Positions 26,672-36,357 of a stretch of 64,000 nt of DNA are shown one piece after another. The stretch lies in contig CP112999.1 in NCBI GenBank assembly GCA_026625165.1, positions 1,800,729 through 1,864,728 on the forward strand. The letters run 5' to 3'. Source of the DNA: Methanoregula sp. (GTDB lineage: Archaea > Halobacteriota > Methanomicrobia > Methanomicrobiales > Methanospirillaceae). The translations under genes and the position numbers were made by a program. Position 1 is the first letter of the stretch, and every line of letters begins with the position of its first letter. The notes below the pieces were generated by a model. It did no database searches. It saw only the letters and a program-made list of their open reading frames with translations, and had not been told where the DNA came from.

Positions 26672-27409
26672 GTGATTACAGTGCAGGAGATCATTGACGG
26701 GTTTAATCAGGCGTTCCAGCTGATAGTCTCACTCAATCCGGAACTCCTTGAGGTCACCGCGCTCTCCCTAGCAATCTCAATTTCTGCTACGGTAATCGCC
26801 ACGCTTATTGCGATACCTGTTGGAGGGCTGATCCATTTCCGCGAATTTACCGGAAAGCGTGCCGTGATCACTGTAATCCAGACCCTGTATTCAGTCCCGA
26901 CAGTCATCATCGGTCTGTTCGTGTACCTGCTCATATCCCGGTCCGGGCCTCTTGGGTTTTTCGGGCTGCTCTTTACTCCCGTAGGTATGATCATCGGGCA
27001 GTCGATCCTGATCCTGCCGATTATGATCGGGCTTACCATCACAGCCCTCTCCGGGGTTGACCGGAACATCCGGGACATGCTCATTTCTCTTGGGGCGACC
27101 GAATTCCAGAACATAACCCAGATCGTACGGGAGGCCCGGTTTGCGATCCTCGGTGCGGTGATCCTCGGGTTCGGGAGGGCGATCTCCGAGGTTGGTGTTG
27201 CGATGATGATCGGAGGGAATATCCGGGGTGCAACACGCGTTCTTACCACATCGATCGCACTCGAGACCGGCATGGGTAACTTCGGGCTCTCTATTGCGCT
27301 TGGCATCGTCCTGCTCGTCATCGCGCTGGCCGTAGTTCTGATCATGAACCTGATCACCTCTGGTGCACTCTCGGATTCCGACAAAATACTAGGGGGCCCG
27401 CAGGCATGA
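26672..27409 (+). CDS. tupB: Tungstate ABC transporter permease
   Basis: A 245-residue permease with about six hydrophobic segments and the ABC-loop region in the middle (DMLISLGATEFQNI, then EARFAILGAVILGFGRAISE), where the EAA-type contact with the ATPase lies. The layout matches TupB/WtpB-type permeases. It begins with GTG; a second GTG lies three codons in. It ends ATGA-overlapped with the ATPase gene and starts 133 bases after the binding-protein gene, forming one operon. Confidence 0.88.
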   Translation: MITVQEIIDGFNQAFQLIVSLNPELLEVTALSLAISISATVIATLIAIPVGGLIHFREFTGKRAVITVIQTLYSVPTVIIGLFVYLLISRSGPLGFFGLLFTPVGMIIGQSILILPIMIGLTITALSGVDRNIRDMLISLGATEFQNITQIVREARFAILGAVILGFGRAISEVGVAMMIGGNIRGATRVLTTSIALETGMGNFGLSIALGIVLLVIALAVVLIMNLITSGALSDSDKILGGPQA

Positions 27410-28530
27410 TCAGGATCTCAGGTCTGTCGCGCCGGTTCGGGGATCGCGAAGTCATAAAGGATATTGATTTGGAGATCCGTCATGGGGAGATCTTTGCCCT
27501 TATCGGCCCCTCCGGAAGCGGCAAGACCACGATGCTCCGGCTCATCGATCTTCTTGATCGCCCGTCTGACGGATCTATCATCTTTGACGGCCTGCAGACA
27601 GAGGGTAAAGAATCCGAACGGCGATCCATCCGGAGACGGATGGCGATGGTCTTCCAGAAACCCGGTGTGCTGAATACGACCGTTGAGCGAAATGTTGCAT
27701 TCGGGCTTGAATTCCGGGGAATACCACCTGATATGATTCATCAGCGTGTTGGAGAAGCCCTGCAGAAGGTGGGACTTTCCGGTTTTGCAAAGCGCCGTGC
27801 AACCTCACTCTCCGGAGGGGAGATGCAACGCGTCGCTATCGCCAGGGCAATTGTCACAAGGCCGGAAGTACTCCTTCTTGATGAACCTACTGCAAACCTT
27901 GACCCTATCTCCACCGGGATCATCGAAAATCTCATTGTATGGATCAACAAGGAGAAAGAAACCACCATCGTTATAGCCACCCACGACATGGGACAGGGGC
28001 AGCGTCTTGCCAGCCGTATAGGTGTGATGATGGACGGCCGGCTTGTCCAGGCGGGGGAGATGTACGATATATTCTACCATCCTGTAAACCGTGCGATTGC
28101 CAGCTTTGTCGGAATCGATCCGGTTCGCGGTGGCATCGTGGAGTCCAATGAAAACGATCTTGCCACGATTGCGATCAAAAGTTCCCGTATACAGGCAGTC
28201 ACATCGCTAGAAAAAGGGCAACGGGTGGCTCTCTGCATACGCCCGGAAGAGGTTACGCTCTCACTACCGGACACCTCCCCCCCGGCAAGCAGCGCCAGGA
28301 ATTGTCTGGCTGGCATGATAACCCGCCTTCTGCCTTTTGGACCGTTCACACGCGTACATATAGACTGCGGGTTCCCCATTACAGCACTGCTCACCCGGCG
28401 TTCGTGCGAAGAGCTCGCTCTTGCCCCCCTGATGCGGGTAAATGCAACAATAAAAGCCACTGCGGTTCACGTGATACCTGATCCTGCTGAGACCGACCTG
28501 CCTCCTGTTGGACTGGGAGAGACAGGATAG
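27406..28530 (+). CDS. tupC: Tungstate ABC transporter ATPase
   Basis: A 374-residue ATPase: Walker A GPSGSGKTT, signature LSGGEMQRV, Walker B LLLDEPTANLD and a switch histidine in VIATHDMGQG. The first 235 residues are the nucleotide-binding domain; the remaining 135 form a beta-rich tail (CIRPEEVTLSL) like the TOBE domains of WtpC/ModC that sense oxyanion and inhibit transport. TupC proteins usually lack this tail, so the gene looks TupC-like with a WtpC-type regulatory end, which matches the hybrid binding protein. It overlaps tupB by four bases. Confidence 0.88.
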   Translation: MIRISGLSRRFGDREVIKDIDLEIRHGEIFALIGPSGSGKTTMLRLIDLLDRPSDGSIIFDGLQTEGKESERRSIRRRMAMVFQKPGVLNTTVERNVAFGLEFRGIPPDMIHQRVGEALQKVGLSGFAKRRATSLSGGEMQRVAIARAIVTRPEVLLLDEPTANLDPISTGIIENLIVWINKEKETTIVIATHDMGQGQRLASRIGVMMDGRLVQAGEMYDIFYHPVNRAIASFVGIDPVRGGIVESNENDLATIAIKSSRIQAVTSLEKGQRVALCIRPEEVTLSLPDTSPPASSARNCLAGMITRLLPFGPFTRVHIDCGFPITALLTRRSCEELALAPLMRVNATIKATAVHVIPDPAETDLPPVGLGETG

Positions 28531-28645
28531 AAGGTGTTGTACCCAATAGGATGATGGCATCGTTGCGTATCAGGATGATGTTTTAAATACCCGTATTGCA
28601 CCATTGCCATCACGTAAATATCATCGGGTCGTACCTTGTCATGCA

Positions 28646-29434
28646 ATGCAGTGCACCATCCTTGCAAGCGGGAGCAAAGGCAATTGTATGCTTATAGAAG
28701 GATCGTGCGGTGCCCTGCTCATCGATGCCGGACTTTCTGCAAAGGAGATAATAAAACGCCTCACCTCAGCAGGAAAACAAACTGAAAATATCCTTGCGAT
28801 CCTTGTTACCCACGAACACGGGGACCATATCTCCGGGGTAGATGTCCTCTCCCGCAGGCTCCAGATCCCGGTCTTTGCAACACGGGGTACATTGCATGAT
28901 TTCCTGACTAACCGCCGGAAATCCGGTAAACCCCTGGACATCCACAGCTGCACCTATAACAATGAATTCTGCATCGGGGATTTTCTCATCGAACCGTTTG
29001 CCACATCGCATGACGCAAATGAGCCGTGCGGGTTCTGTATCATGGAAGAGGGCATCAGGCTCGGGTGCTGCACGGACACCGGTATTGTCAATCCGGGAAT
29101 GTTATCCCGCCTGCTCCGGTGCGACGGTGTCGTGCTCGAGAGCAACCACTGTCCGGAGATGCTGAAAAACGGCCCTTACCCGGAATCCTTAAAACGGCGG
29201 ATCAGATCGGCGCGGGGACACCTGTCCAACAACGCCGCATCACTCTGCCTACAGACGCTGGGGCGGGATGTGCACTCTATGATACTCGCACATGTCAGCG
29301 AAGTGAACAACACCCCGGAAAAAGTAAGACTCAGTGCCCAGAACGGGCTCGGACTCCTCTATGGCGAGACCTCCATAACCATCGCTACACAGGCCGGGAC
29401 GTCAGACACCTGCCCGCAGGTGCTTAACCTCTGA
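28646..29434 (+). CDS. Metallo-beta-lactamase-fold hydrolase
   Basis: A 262-residue protein of the YycJ/VicX-like branch of the metallo-beta-lactamase superfamily. Zinc ligands are visible in VTHEHGDHISGVD and in the later SHDANEPCGF and ESNHCPEML segments; SGSKGNCMLIEG at the N-terminus is the usual lead-in. Proteins of this type are hydrolases or nucleases acting on nucleic acids or small thioesters; the substrate is unknown. An extension of 14 codons upstream is open but lacks homology. Confidence 0.85.
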   Translation: MQCTILASGSKGNCMLIEGSCGALLIDAGLSAKEIIKRLTSAGKQTENILAILVTHEHGDHISGVDVLSRRLQIPVFATRGTLHDFLTNRRKSGKPLDIHSCTYNNEFCIGDFLIEPFATSHDANEPCGFCIMEEGIRLGCCTDTGIVNPGMLSRLLRCDGVVLESNHCPEMLKNGPYPESLKRRIRSARGHLSNNAASLCLQTLGRDVHSMILAHVSEVNNTPEKVRLSAQNGLGLLYGETSITIATQAGTSDTCPQVLNL

Positions 29435-29458
29435 CAGGAATCCGGTTACAGGGAAAAA

Positions 29459-30652
29459 TCAGGCGGTTTTAATCTTTAAGAGTTTCATGCAGTAATGGTC
29501 GACGGAATCGACCAGCACCTTTTTTGCTTTTTTGACCTTTTTTTCATCTTCTGACTGGAAATCATGGGTTACATAATCAAGCAGGAGCACGTAATAGTGA
29601 TGCGGACCGAATTTGGCCTTGATCTCATCAAGGCATGCAAGCGCTTCGTACTGTTTTCCGCTCATCAGTTCAAACGCAAAATCGAGCAACAGGAGGATAT
29701 TTGCAGGAAAATTCTTGCTGGCAGCGAGTTTCCGGAACCGTGAATATGTCTCGCTGCGACCGGTAATAACGGCAATTTTGAGACCATAATAGACGGGTTC
29801 GATCTCATCCGGGAACTGCTGGGTCATCTGTTTGACAACGCCCGCCACGCCACCGGCATCCCGTTGTTCGAGCTTGAGCCAGTACATCTCCCGCAAAAAC
29901 TGCATATCATTATAAAACCGCTCGATCGCTATAGCCAGCAGTTCACTCTTCACATTGAGGTTCCCGTCTTTTGTCGCTTTTTCACACCCGATGATGAGAA
30001 ACTTCCTCTCGCCCGGGAACCATTCGATTGCCCGGTTTAACATGAACCAGAAGATCTTTGTTATCCGGGGATCCTCGATCATTTCATGGTCCTTGAGCCG
30101 GTTCACCGGGGGATTTAACCGGGAGAGTTCCATCATTTGTTCCCGTGCGGCAAGTGCCATCTCATTGGGGGGAGCGGAGGGATCCTGTTCTTCGCCCTTT
30201 GTTTTCTGGGTCGAAATGACATAATAACAATATGCAATCGCCGGGCAGATGATGGCATCAACATTCCGGTATTTCATAAGATGCTCGATTGCATCGGTGA
30301 ACCTGCCATTGGTGATCATCCGCATGCCGAGCAGGATATCGTAGATCGCCTTGCCCTTCCTGCCACGCTTGTTACGAATGGCATGGTCGAACAGTTTTTC
30401 AATAAACGGGATGTCGTTTGACTTTTTACTGGTCTCAAGCACTTTTATCGTGATGGCATCGATGAACTTGTTGTAGGAATCCTCGGATAATGCAGGCAGC
30501 GAGTTGTCAAGGGTGGCAACAACGTGGCCAAAAAAGACAGGGATATTGGCATCGATCTTTTCGATATTTTTTTCTATATAATCAAAAAATTCTCCTTTGA
30601 GCTGGCTGGCTTTTGCCTTGAGGATTGCTTCGGGTTCCCACTCCTCCCCCAT
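29459..30652 (-). CDS. Hypothetical helical-repeat protein
   Basis: A 397-residue cytoplasmic protein, almost entirely helical with a 30-40-residue period, like a TPR/alpha-solenoid scaffold (for example IAYCYYVISTQ and EIEPVYYGLKIAVITGRSE). No signal peptide, membrane segment or catalytic motif. The family is not recognised. It stands alone between the MBL hydrolase and the ligase gene, in an otherwise informational neighbourhood. Start is the only ATG near the N-terminus. Confidence 0.65.
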   Translation of the reverse strand: MGEEWEPEAILKAKASQLKGEFFDYIEKNIEKIDANIPVFFGHVVATLDNSLPALSEDSYNKFIDAITIKVLETSKKSNDIPFIEKLFDHAIRNKRGRKGKAIYDILLGMRMITNGRFTDAIEHLMKYRNVDAIICPAIAYCYYVISTQKTKGEEQDPSAPPNEMALAAREQMMELSRLNPPVNRLKDHEMIEDPRITKIFWFMLNRAIEWFPGERKFLIIGCEKATKDGNLNVKSELLAIAIERFYNDMQFLREMYWLKLEQRDAGGVAGVVKQMTQQFPDEIEPVYYGLKIAVITGRSETYSRFRKLAASKNFPANILLLLDFAFELMSGKQYEALACLDEIKAKFGPHHYYVLLLDYVTHDFQSEDEKKVKKAKKVLVDSVDHYCMKLLKIKTA

Positions 30653-30817
30653 ACACTAGACTTCTGCGTGAACTATTATAAGTTTTTATAAAAACCAAAA
30701 GGCATTTTTAAAGAGTTCTGGGTTTTCTCCCGTTATTGTCCGTGGTTTATATTACGATCCCTAAAAGTGATATCGGTAATTTAATTTCTTTTGGCGGAGA
30801 TGAGAAAAACAACGCTC

Positions 30818-32464
30818 ATGCTCTTTATTGAATTTTCACGCTGCTGCGAACGGCTGGAAAAAATTTCAGGCCGGCTTGAGATGATTGATGTGATCAGCCG
30901 CGAGCTTCCGGGCCTTTCGCCCGATGAACTCCCGGTATTTGTCAGGTTTGTCATGGGCAGGATCTTTCCTGACTGGAGCCAGAAAAGACTGGGGATCGGC
31001 CCCAACCTACTCTATGAGGCGATCGGGTATGTTGCCGGGGTAAAAAAGGAGGAGGTAGTAGAAAAGATCAATCGAAGTGGTGATGTCGGGAAGACTGCCG
31101 AAGACCTCCTTGCGGCAAAATCCCAGATGACATTTTTCCATGAGGATCTTGACCTCATACGGGTCTATGACGAACTGACAGCTCTTGCGTCGCAGGAGGG
31201 CAAAAAATCCCAGCGGGAGAAACTGCTTTCGGTACGCCGGCTGCTGGCAAACGCACACCCCCTGGAGGGCAGGTATCTGGCCCGGATCATGCTTGAAGAA
31301 CTCAGGATCGGTGTCGGGGAGGGCAGCGTACGTGAGGCAATTGCAAAGGCATTTGGTGTTGATTCTGTGCTGGTTGAGCATGCGATGCAGGCATTAAACG
31401 ATCTCGGTGAAGTGGCACGGCTTGCAAAACTCGGGCCTGGTGCACTCAGTGATGTGCGCATCACGCTCTTTCACCCTGTCCGCATGATGCTTGCACAGTC
31501 GGGATCGATTGCAGACATGGTCGCAGGGCACGGGGCGGTTGCGGCAGAGTACAAGTATGACGGTTCCCGGTTCCAGTTCCATAAAAAAGGCAACTGGTGC
31601 CGGATGTACTCCCGCAGGCTTGAGGACGTGACCGGTGCACTCCCTGATGTAATTCAGCAGCTACTCAGCGCGACCGACCATGACGTCATTCTTGACGGGG
31701 AGGTTATTGCAATCAAAGACGGCCGGCCGATGCCATTCCAGTCCGTGCTCCGCAGGTTCCGCAGGCGGCATGACGTGGCAGAAGCGACAGCCGAGATTAA
31801 ACTGGTCCCCAACGTGTTTGATATCCTCTTTTTAAACGGGGAAACGATGATCGGCCTCCCCTTGTCCGAACGACGGAAGAGCCTTGAGAGCACATTAAAA
31901 TTTTTTATCGCACCGCAGGTGGTGAGCGATGATCCAATAATCATCGAAAAAACGTACCAGGCAGCACTCGATGCCGGCCATGAAGGAATAATGCTCAAGG
32001 TGCTCTCTTCACCCTATTCTCCAGGACAACGGGGCAAAAACTGGATCAAGATCAAGCCTGAAGTCGATACCCTTGACCTCGCTGTAGTCGGCGCTGAGTG
32101 GGGGGAGGGGAAGCGAGCGCATGTCTTTGGTTCCTTCCTTGTCGCATGCCAGGACCAGGGACGGCTTGTGCCATTGAGCCGGGTCGCAACAGGGTTCTCA
32201 GAAGAGCAGCTGGCCGAGGTGTATGAACTTCTCAAGGATTCCGTGATCTCAAAGTCCGGCAAAGAAGTGACCTTCGAACCGGTCCTTGTTTTTGAGGTGG
32301 GTTATTCGGAACTGCAGGTCAGCCCCACGTACACCGGGGGGTTTGCGCTCCGGTTCCCGAGGTTTGTGCGGATCCGGGATGATAAGGATATTTTAGAGGT
32401 CGAGACGCTCGACATGATACGGGAACGGTACCAACGGCAGTCGAATTCCCTGAAGGTTCAGTAG
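30818..32464 (+). CDS. lig: ATP-dependent DNA ligase
   Basis: A 548-residue archaeal DNA ligase that seals nicks. The N-terminal DNA-binding domain is followed by the adenylation domain with the nucleophile lysine at about residue 246 (motif [14 protein letters not shown]), [14 protein letters not shown] motif [14 protein letters not shown] and the C-terminal OB-fold motif region KTWIK-like (KNWIKIKPE). Three in-frame starts exist at 30791, 30800 and 30818; the last gives [14 protein letters not shown], which matches the family N-terminus. It overlaps nreA by seven bases in convergent orientation. Confidence 0.93.
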   Translation: MLFIEFSRCCERLEKISGRLEMIDVISRELPGLSPDELPVFVRFVMGRIFPDWSQKRLGIGPNLLYEAIGYVAGVKKEEVVEKINRSGDVGKTAEDLLAAKSQMTFFHEDLDLIRVYDELTALASQEGKKSQREKLLSVRRLLANAHPLEGRYLARIMLEELRIGVGEGSVREAIAKAFGVDSVLVEHAMQALNDLGEVARLAKLGPGALSDVRITLFHPVRMMLAQSGSIADMVAGHGAVAAEYKYDGSRFQFHKKGNWCRMYSRRLEDVTGALPDVIQQLLSATDHDVILDGEVIAIKDGRPMPFQSVLRRFRRRHDVAEATAEIKLVPNVFDILFLNGETMIGLPLSERRKSLESTLKFFIAPQVVSDDPIIIEKTYQAALDAGHEGIMLKVLSSPYSPGQRGKNWIKIKPEVDTLDLAVVGAEWGEGKRAHVFGSFLVACQDQGRLVPLSRVATGFSEEQLAEVYELLKDSVISKSGKEVTFEPVLVFEVGYSELQVSPTYTGGFALRFPRFVRIRDDKDILEVETLDMIRERYQRQSNSLKVQ

Positions 32465-33603
32465 AAAGAGAACAGCGTTTTCTGCGTCCGAATTTCAGGA
32501 AGGAGAGTGCTGTGACGAACCCAACGGTCAAACCCCAGCAGGGCGGACGCTTCCTGCACAGCAGCATCTAGAGATGAACAGGTGCCCGGGGGGTTTGCCA
32601 TTGCATGGCGAGCAGCTTCACGGATTACCCATGTGCCCAGCGGCGCCCAGTAATCCGATGAGATACTCCGTATCGCAATCACACGGGCATTGCGGCGTAT
32701 TTTTACCAGGTATTCGCATACTGCAAGGCGCGCCGAATAATATGCACCGGAGATGGGTGAATATCCGCGTTTCGTCATTCCCTCCCGGTCCTCCACAATG
32801 ATCTCCTGTTCCCCGCCCCAGAGCGTATGTCGACCCCAAATCTCGATCATCTCGTACTTCCAGTCCCCGGGCACGAGGATGGCCACAATCCTGTTGCCAA
32901 AAATTTCCCCGGAAAAAACACGGATCTCTTCAAGCGGGGGAAATGACGCAATCTGTTTCTTTAACCGTATGGAAAGAGTATCGTCCACCGCGGTGATCGC
33001 CCACCGCGTCGGGACAAAATGCCGTCGTTTCCCGAGCAGTCCTGCGGTCATCAGCCTGGCGATCTGGTAAACATCAATATCCGACTCCATGAGTGTGACA
33101 CAGGCATCGGTTGCCCCAAGATCCGAGTCAGAGGTTACCCGGTCAACCGCACGTTCAACCCGGGCACTGCCGGTCACCTCCATGTTTTTTATGGGACCTG
33201 ACAACCCCACCGGCGCGACGGTCCCATCGAACGCGAGGGAGAATGCGACCGGCTTCTCAAACGAGACATCAACATCGACAGGGTTGCTTGAGATCGCAAT
33301 CTCCTGCAGGTTGTCGCTGAAATGGTGGATGCCCGAGCTCCCACGTATCGTGCGGGCGCGGATGCCCACGATGTCATCAATGCCAAGTCCCCGGGCGAGC
33401 CAATCCGGGGGGTTGTCGGTGTCATCGATGAGCAGCGGTCCGCCCCGTACTTCGGGATACCCGTAACTCCCGATAAAGACTGACGGCGAACTCCCCTGGT
33501 AACTGCTCGCCGGTTTGACTGCAAGCTGGGCATAGAACCGGCTGGTGACAGGGCAGCGGGGCAGCCCGCACATCCCTTTGCCCTTGCACTCAGCGCACCG
33601 CAT
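32458..33603 (-). CDS. nreA: NreA-type DNA repair protein
   Basis: A 381-residue archaeal Nre protein, which in haloarchaea acts in DNA-damage repair with PCNA. A four-cysteine zinc finger ([15 protein letters not shown]) opens the protein, and a PCNA-interacting peptide QKTLFSFY closes it. The interior has [16 protein letters not shown] and the family block [15 protein letters not shown]. It is the second gene of a minus-strand operon behind DUF2117, overlapped by 14 bases, and its stop overlaps the convergent ligase gene. Encoding two PCNA partners (FEN-1 and NreA) in the same window is notable. Confidence 0.92.
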   Translation of the reverse strand: MRCAECKGKGMCGLPRCPVTSRFYAQLAVKPASSYQGSSPSVFIGSYGYPEVRGGPLLIDDTDNPPDWLARGLGIDDIVGIRARTIRGSSGIHHFSDNLQEIAISSNPVDVDVSFEKPVAFSLAFDGTVAPVGLSGPIKNMEVTGSARVERAVDRVTSDSDLGATDACVTLMESDIDVYQIARLMTAGLLGKRRHFVPTRWAITAVDDTLSIRLKKQIASFPPLEEIRVFSGEIFGNRIVAILVPGDWKYEMIEIWGRHTLWGGEQEIIVEDREGMTKRGYSPISGAYYSARLAVCEYLVKIRRNARVIAIRSISSDYWAPLGTWVIREAARHAMANPPGTCSSLDAAVQEASALLGFDRWVRHSTLLPEIRTQKTLFSFY

Positions 33604-34639
33604 TCCGCTTCACCCGTGTATCGACCACTACACGTACCCGGTCTCCAAGCATCTCTAAAACCAGATCCACCCATTCGTCCCACACGACCGGGTGTTTTTC
33701 GGCCATCGGTACGAGTTCTGATCCGATATCATCATCCCTTTCGCTCACGGCATGCACTACGACAGACCCGCGAGGAAAGGCCTCGGTCACAATCGTGTCG
33801 CGGTCCCCGTCCACAATCCCAAGGACCGGGATACCCCGGTGGGCACAGATGTGCCCGCAGACTGCTGTGGTATCGTCGCCGATTGAAAGTACGCCGCAGC
33901 AGTCCGTGCCGATCTTCTGGTAGATCTGGTGACCGCAGTGATCGATCACAACCACCCTGCCGGCCCGTACCGCCCGCGCCCCTTCATGGGGTAGTGCTGT
34001 CCGGATAGATCCGCTCTTGCACCATGCGGCGGCAAGATCCACCCTGCCCTGTCGCACAACCTTCCTGATGCCATGAACCTTTGGAGCGAGGCCGATTACC
34101 GGTTCAATCCCAAAATTATCCGAATTGCGCAGGATAACCGTACCCAATGTCGCACGCCCGATAATAATGCCATTGATATAAACCGGCTCGCCCGGGATAC
34201 AGCCGCGGATCACCCGCTCCCCTGGAACCATGCAATACGTACTCGCCGCTTCTTTAAAGGTAAAGCCCGTGAGGTGTGAAAGTGCTGATGCGAGCGCCTT
34301 ATCCCCGGCATCCCATATATAGACCGTCCGGCTTGAACATTCGACGTGAACGAGCCCCCTGCCCGGGAGCCGGGATGCGATGATGTCCCCGAAGATCTGC
34401 CCGGACTCCGCTGTCTTCCCGTGGTTTGCAAGAAAGACTGGATCGGGGAGCCTGTTGATTATAAGACTCGGGGGATCGCCCTGGAATTCGACGGGAAGAC
34501 CGGACTCCTCAGCAGCAGTCCTTGCCATCACGCCGGCGACAATGGTACGCATTGGGCTGATCGTATCGATAAGCCACCCGACTTCCCCGCAATCAAAGAT
34601 CTCCGGGCCATGGACGACCATTACCGGCTGAGCTGTCAT
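33590..34639 (-). CDS. DUF2117 family methanogen protein
   Basis: A 349-residue protein of a family found in methanogens, of unknown function (DUF2117). Visible are an alpha/beta N-terminal portion (VVHGPEIFDCGEVGWLI) and a second half with GIPVLGIVDGDRDTIV and KHPVVWDEWVD, reminiscent of a dinucleotide- or phosphate-binding fold, but no catalytic set. Its start overlaps a tiny upstream ORF by four bases (ATGA) and its end overlaps nreA by 14 bases, so it is translated in a tightly coupled series. The coupling hints at a role in DNA repair. Confidence 0.82.
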   Translation of the reverse strand: MTAQPVMVVHGPEIFDCGEVGWLIDTISPMRTIVAGVMARTAAEESGLPVEFQGDPPSLIINRLPDPVFLANHGKTAESGQIFGDIIASRLPGRGLVHVECSSRTVYIWDAGDKALASALSHLTGFTFKEAASTYCMVPGERVIRGCIPGEPVYINGIIIGRATLGTVILRNSDNFGIEPVIGLAPKVHGIRKVVRQGRVDLAAAWCKSGSIRTALPHEGARAVRAGRVVVIDHCGHQIYQKIGTDCCGVLSIGDDTTAVCGHICAHRGIPVLGIVDGDRDTIVTEAFPRGSVVVHAVSERDDDIGSELVPMAEKHPVVWDEWVDLVLEMLGDRVRVVVDTRVKRNAVR

Positions 34640-34725
34640 GGGCTGACCCTGTCCTGTTTTATCTGCAGGGATTCACCCTCAGAGAGGGGATATGGTAATC
34701 CGATGCGGGGGGCAGGGGGGTTCAT
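34636..34725 (-). CDS. Tiny ORF chained between a CxxC peptide and DUF2117
   Basis: Twenty-nine codons starting ATG AAC and ending TGA, overlapped by four bases (ATGA) at both ends, with the zinc-knuckle micro-ORF upstream and the DUF2117 gene downstream. The residues are proline-rich then mixed (NPPAPRIGLPYPLSEGE). It may be a translated coupling peptide or the second half of a short zinc protein split by a frameshift. Only the overlap geometry supports it. Confidence 0.4.
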   Translation of the reverse strand: MNPPAPRIGLPYPLSEGESLQIKQDRVSP

Positions 34726-34799
34726 GTGCTCAGGGTCGCCTTCAAGCCAACATCGTACCTGGCACCGCACTCCGGGCAGATAAGAATAATATGGTACAT
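34722..34799 (-). CDS. 25-codon CPEC micro-ORF
   Basis: Reads MYHIILICPECGARYDV followed by GLKATLST, with one CxxC zinc-ribbon knuckle, ending in an ATGA overlap with the next tiny ORF. A purine-rich run just before the ATG could bind the ribosome. A minus-strand AT-rich box near 34843-34855 (TTTTATTAAAA) would start the transcript about 25 bases ahead. One knuckle alone cannot fold as a full zinc ribbon, so a dimer or a frameshifted longer protein are the alternatives. Confidence 0.45.
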   Translation of the reverse strand: MYHIILICPECGARYDVGLKATLST

Positions 34800-34987
34800 C
34801 CCCCCGTCAATCCGACAGGTGTTGACGCATCGTTTCTATCAGTTTTAATAAAAGATATGTGGAACCCCAACTGGTACCCGCATAAAGGGCACGTATGCAA
34901 CCCATTTCCAGCAGGAAGCTTCCTTATCTCTTTTGGTTCTGGCATACCGGACCACCGTTTGATATATGATTACCTGTCTGATTTGCA

Positions 34988-36091
34988 TTAAGAGCAGCTG
35001 TTCCCGACAAGCCGGGTGATTATCACGTAGGCATTCTTCCGTCCGTTGATTGCAGCATGTTCCTTCCGGAAGGGTTTGGGGACGATCTCCATCGTTTCAG
35101 AAAGCTTCTGTTCGAGCACGTCTTCGGTCACCCCTCTTCCGTCAACCGAGGTTCCCGCGCCCATATCCACGATCTTTTTTGCATTGTTCTGCTGTTCGGG
35201 GTGGTTTGGATCCATGATGATCAGCACCGGCTTTTCAAAAAGGAGCGCTTCGTGCAGGGTTGTGAGCCCGCCGTGCACAATCGCCACCCGCGCCCTTGCC
35301 AGATGTTCATACAGGTTGGGCACGTAGCCATGAGAGATGAAATTATCTGAAGATTCCGGGAGAACCTCCCCGGTATAAAACACATCAAACGTCAGGTCCT
35401 TTCTATTGTCTGCGATAGATCGCAGCATCTGGTACATGGGCAGCTTGTAGGGTTCGCCCCCAAAACTGGCGAAAACGCATTCATGGCAGTAGGTAAAACC
35501 GTCCGGGTTCACATCAAGGAATGGACCGGTAAAGCTGTACCGGTCTTCTTCACCGCACGGGACAACAATGTTGTATTCACTCACCGTGTCCGGATGTGGA
35601 TAATCAGGGACAATGATGTGGGTGGCGAGCCTGATGTACCGCCGGATCAAAAAATTGAGGGCTTTCCAGACAGGATTTGTCGTGTTGTTCAAGCCGTTGA
35701 AATGGTTCTGGTTGGTTATAAAAACAACCGGCACATGACACAACCGCCCGGCAATGACCCCGCCGTACATGGTGTCGCAGATGACGCACTCAATGCCGTA
35801 CTCCCGTATCAGCTCCCGCACCCGGAATGCGGATCTGATCATGTCAAATACGATCCATTTGGAGCACCAGAGCGTCTTTTTCAACGAGAAAAATCCATCC
35901 TCTCCTTCCAAAGAGACTTCCCGGTGCGTGCGGTGAAGGTTGGAGCACCCGTGCTGGTCGATGAAAACATACGCCTTCCCGTACGCGGCAAAATGGACGG
36001 AATGTCCCTGCTGCTGGAAATAGTGCCCGAGATGGACACAGCGGGACGCGTGCCCGAGCCCTTCGCCGCATACGACAAAAAGAAATTTCAT
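34988..36091 (-). CDS. Glycosyltransferase of the MurG/UGT-like GT-B group
   Basis: A 367-residue GT-B enzyme. The N-terminal half begins MKFLFVVCGEGLGHASR (a sugar-acceptor loop) and the C-terminal half has the UDP-sugar-binding signature HGYVPNLYEHLARAR, VAIVHGGLTTLHEALLFEKP and DPNHPEQQNNA. The set resembles archaeal UDP-sugar transferases. It probably glycosylates a lipid or surface molecule. It is a single gene with an isolated promoter; the next feature upstream on the same strand is tRNA-Val. The sugar donor is not certain. Confidence 0.83.
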   Translation of the reverse strand: MKFLFVVCGEGLGHASRCVHLGHYFQQQGHSVHFAAYGKAYVFIDQHGCSNLHRTHREVSLEGEDGFFSLKKTLWCSKWIVFDMIRSAFRVRELIREYGIECVICDTMYGGVIAGRLCHVPVVFITNQNHFNGLNNTTNPVWKALNFLIRRYIRLATHIIVPDYPHPDTVSEYNIVVPCGEEDRYSFTGPFLDVNPDGFTYCHECVFASFGGEPYKLPMYQMLRSIADNRKDLTFDVFYTGEVLPESSDNFISHGYVPNLYEHLARARVAIVHGGLTTLHEALLFEKPVLIIMDPNHPEQQNNAKKIVDMGAGTSVDGRGVTEDVLEQKLSETMEIVPKPFRKEHAAINGRKNAYVIITRLVGNSCS

Positions 36092-36263
36092 AAAACATCC
36101 ACAAAAGATGGAAACATCCTGATCCTAACGGTTCATGGTCTGGAACTGCATCACCGGTGTTGTATGAAATAATTGGGATTCTTCAGGCTATAGTGCTTTA
36201 CGCTTTTATTGATCGGGTATGAATTGCAGACTGCCTCAACAGATAAGCACAACAACAATAGCA

Positions 36264-36280
36264 CCAGAAAAAGATTAAAC
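36264..36280 (-). terminator. T-rich end after tRNA-Val
   Basis: Directly after the tRNA 3' end the minus strand reads TTTAATCTTTTTCTG, a T-rich tract of the type that terminates archaeal transcription. No strong hairpin precedes it, as is usual for archaea. Confidence 0.4.
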
Positions 36281-36282
36281 GA

Positions 36283-36356
36283 TGGGCTCGAGGAGATTCG
36301 AACTCCTGACCTCCGCCATGTCAAGGCGACGTCATAGCCAGCTAGACCACGGGCCC
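36283..36356 (-). tRNA. tRNA-Val (GAC)
   Basis: The cloverleaf can be folded by hand: the anticodon stem TCGCC/GGCGG encloses the loop TTGACAT, giving anticodon GAC, which reads valine GUC (and GUU by wobble). TTCGAAT forms the T loop, and no CCA is encoded. Acceptor strands GGGCCCG and CGAGCCC pair at six of seven positions; the fifth pair is C opposite A. No intron is seen. A perfect 10-bp inverted repeat begins two bases upstream of the 5' end. Confidence 0.93.
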
Positions 36357-36357
36357 G

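Noticed and set aside
34742..34945. 67-codon minus-strand frame with CPLCG near its start
   Set aside because: It runs over the promoter region and overlaps the CPEC micro-ORF in another frame; it has only one knuckle and no ribosome-binding site or start context.
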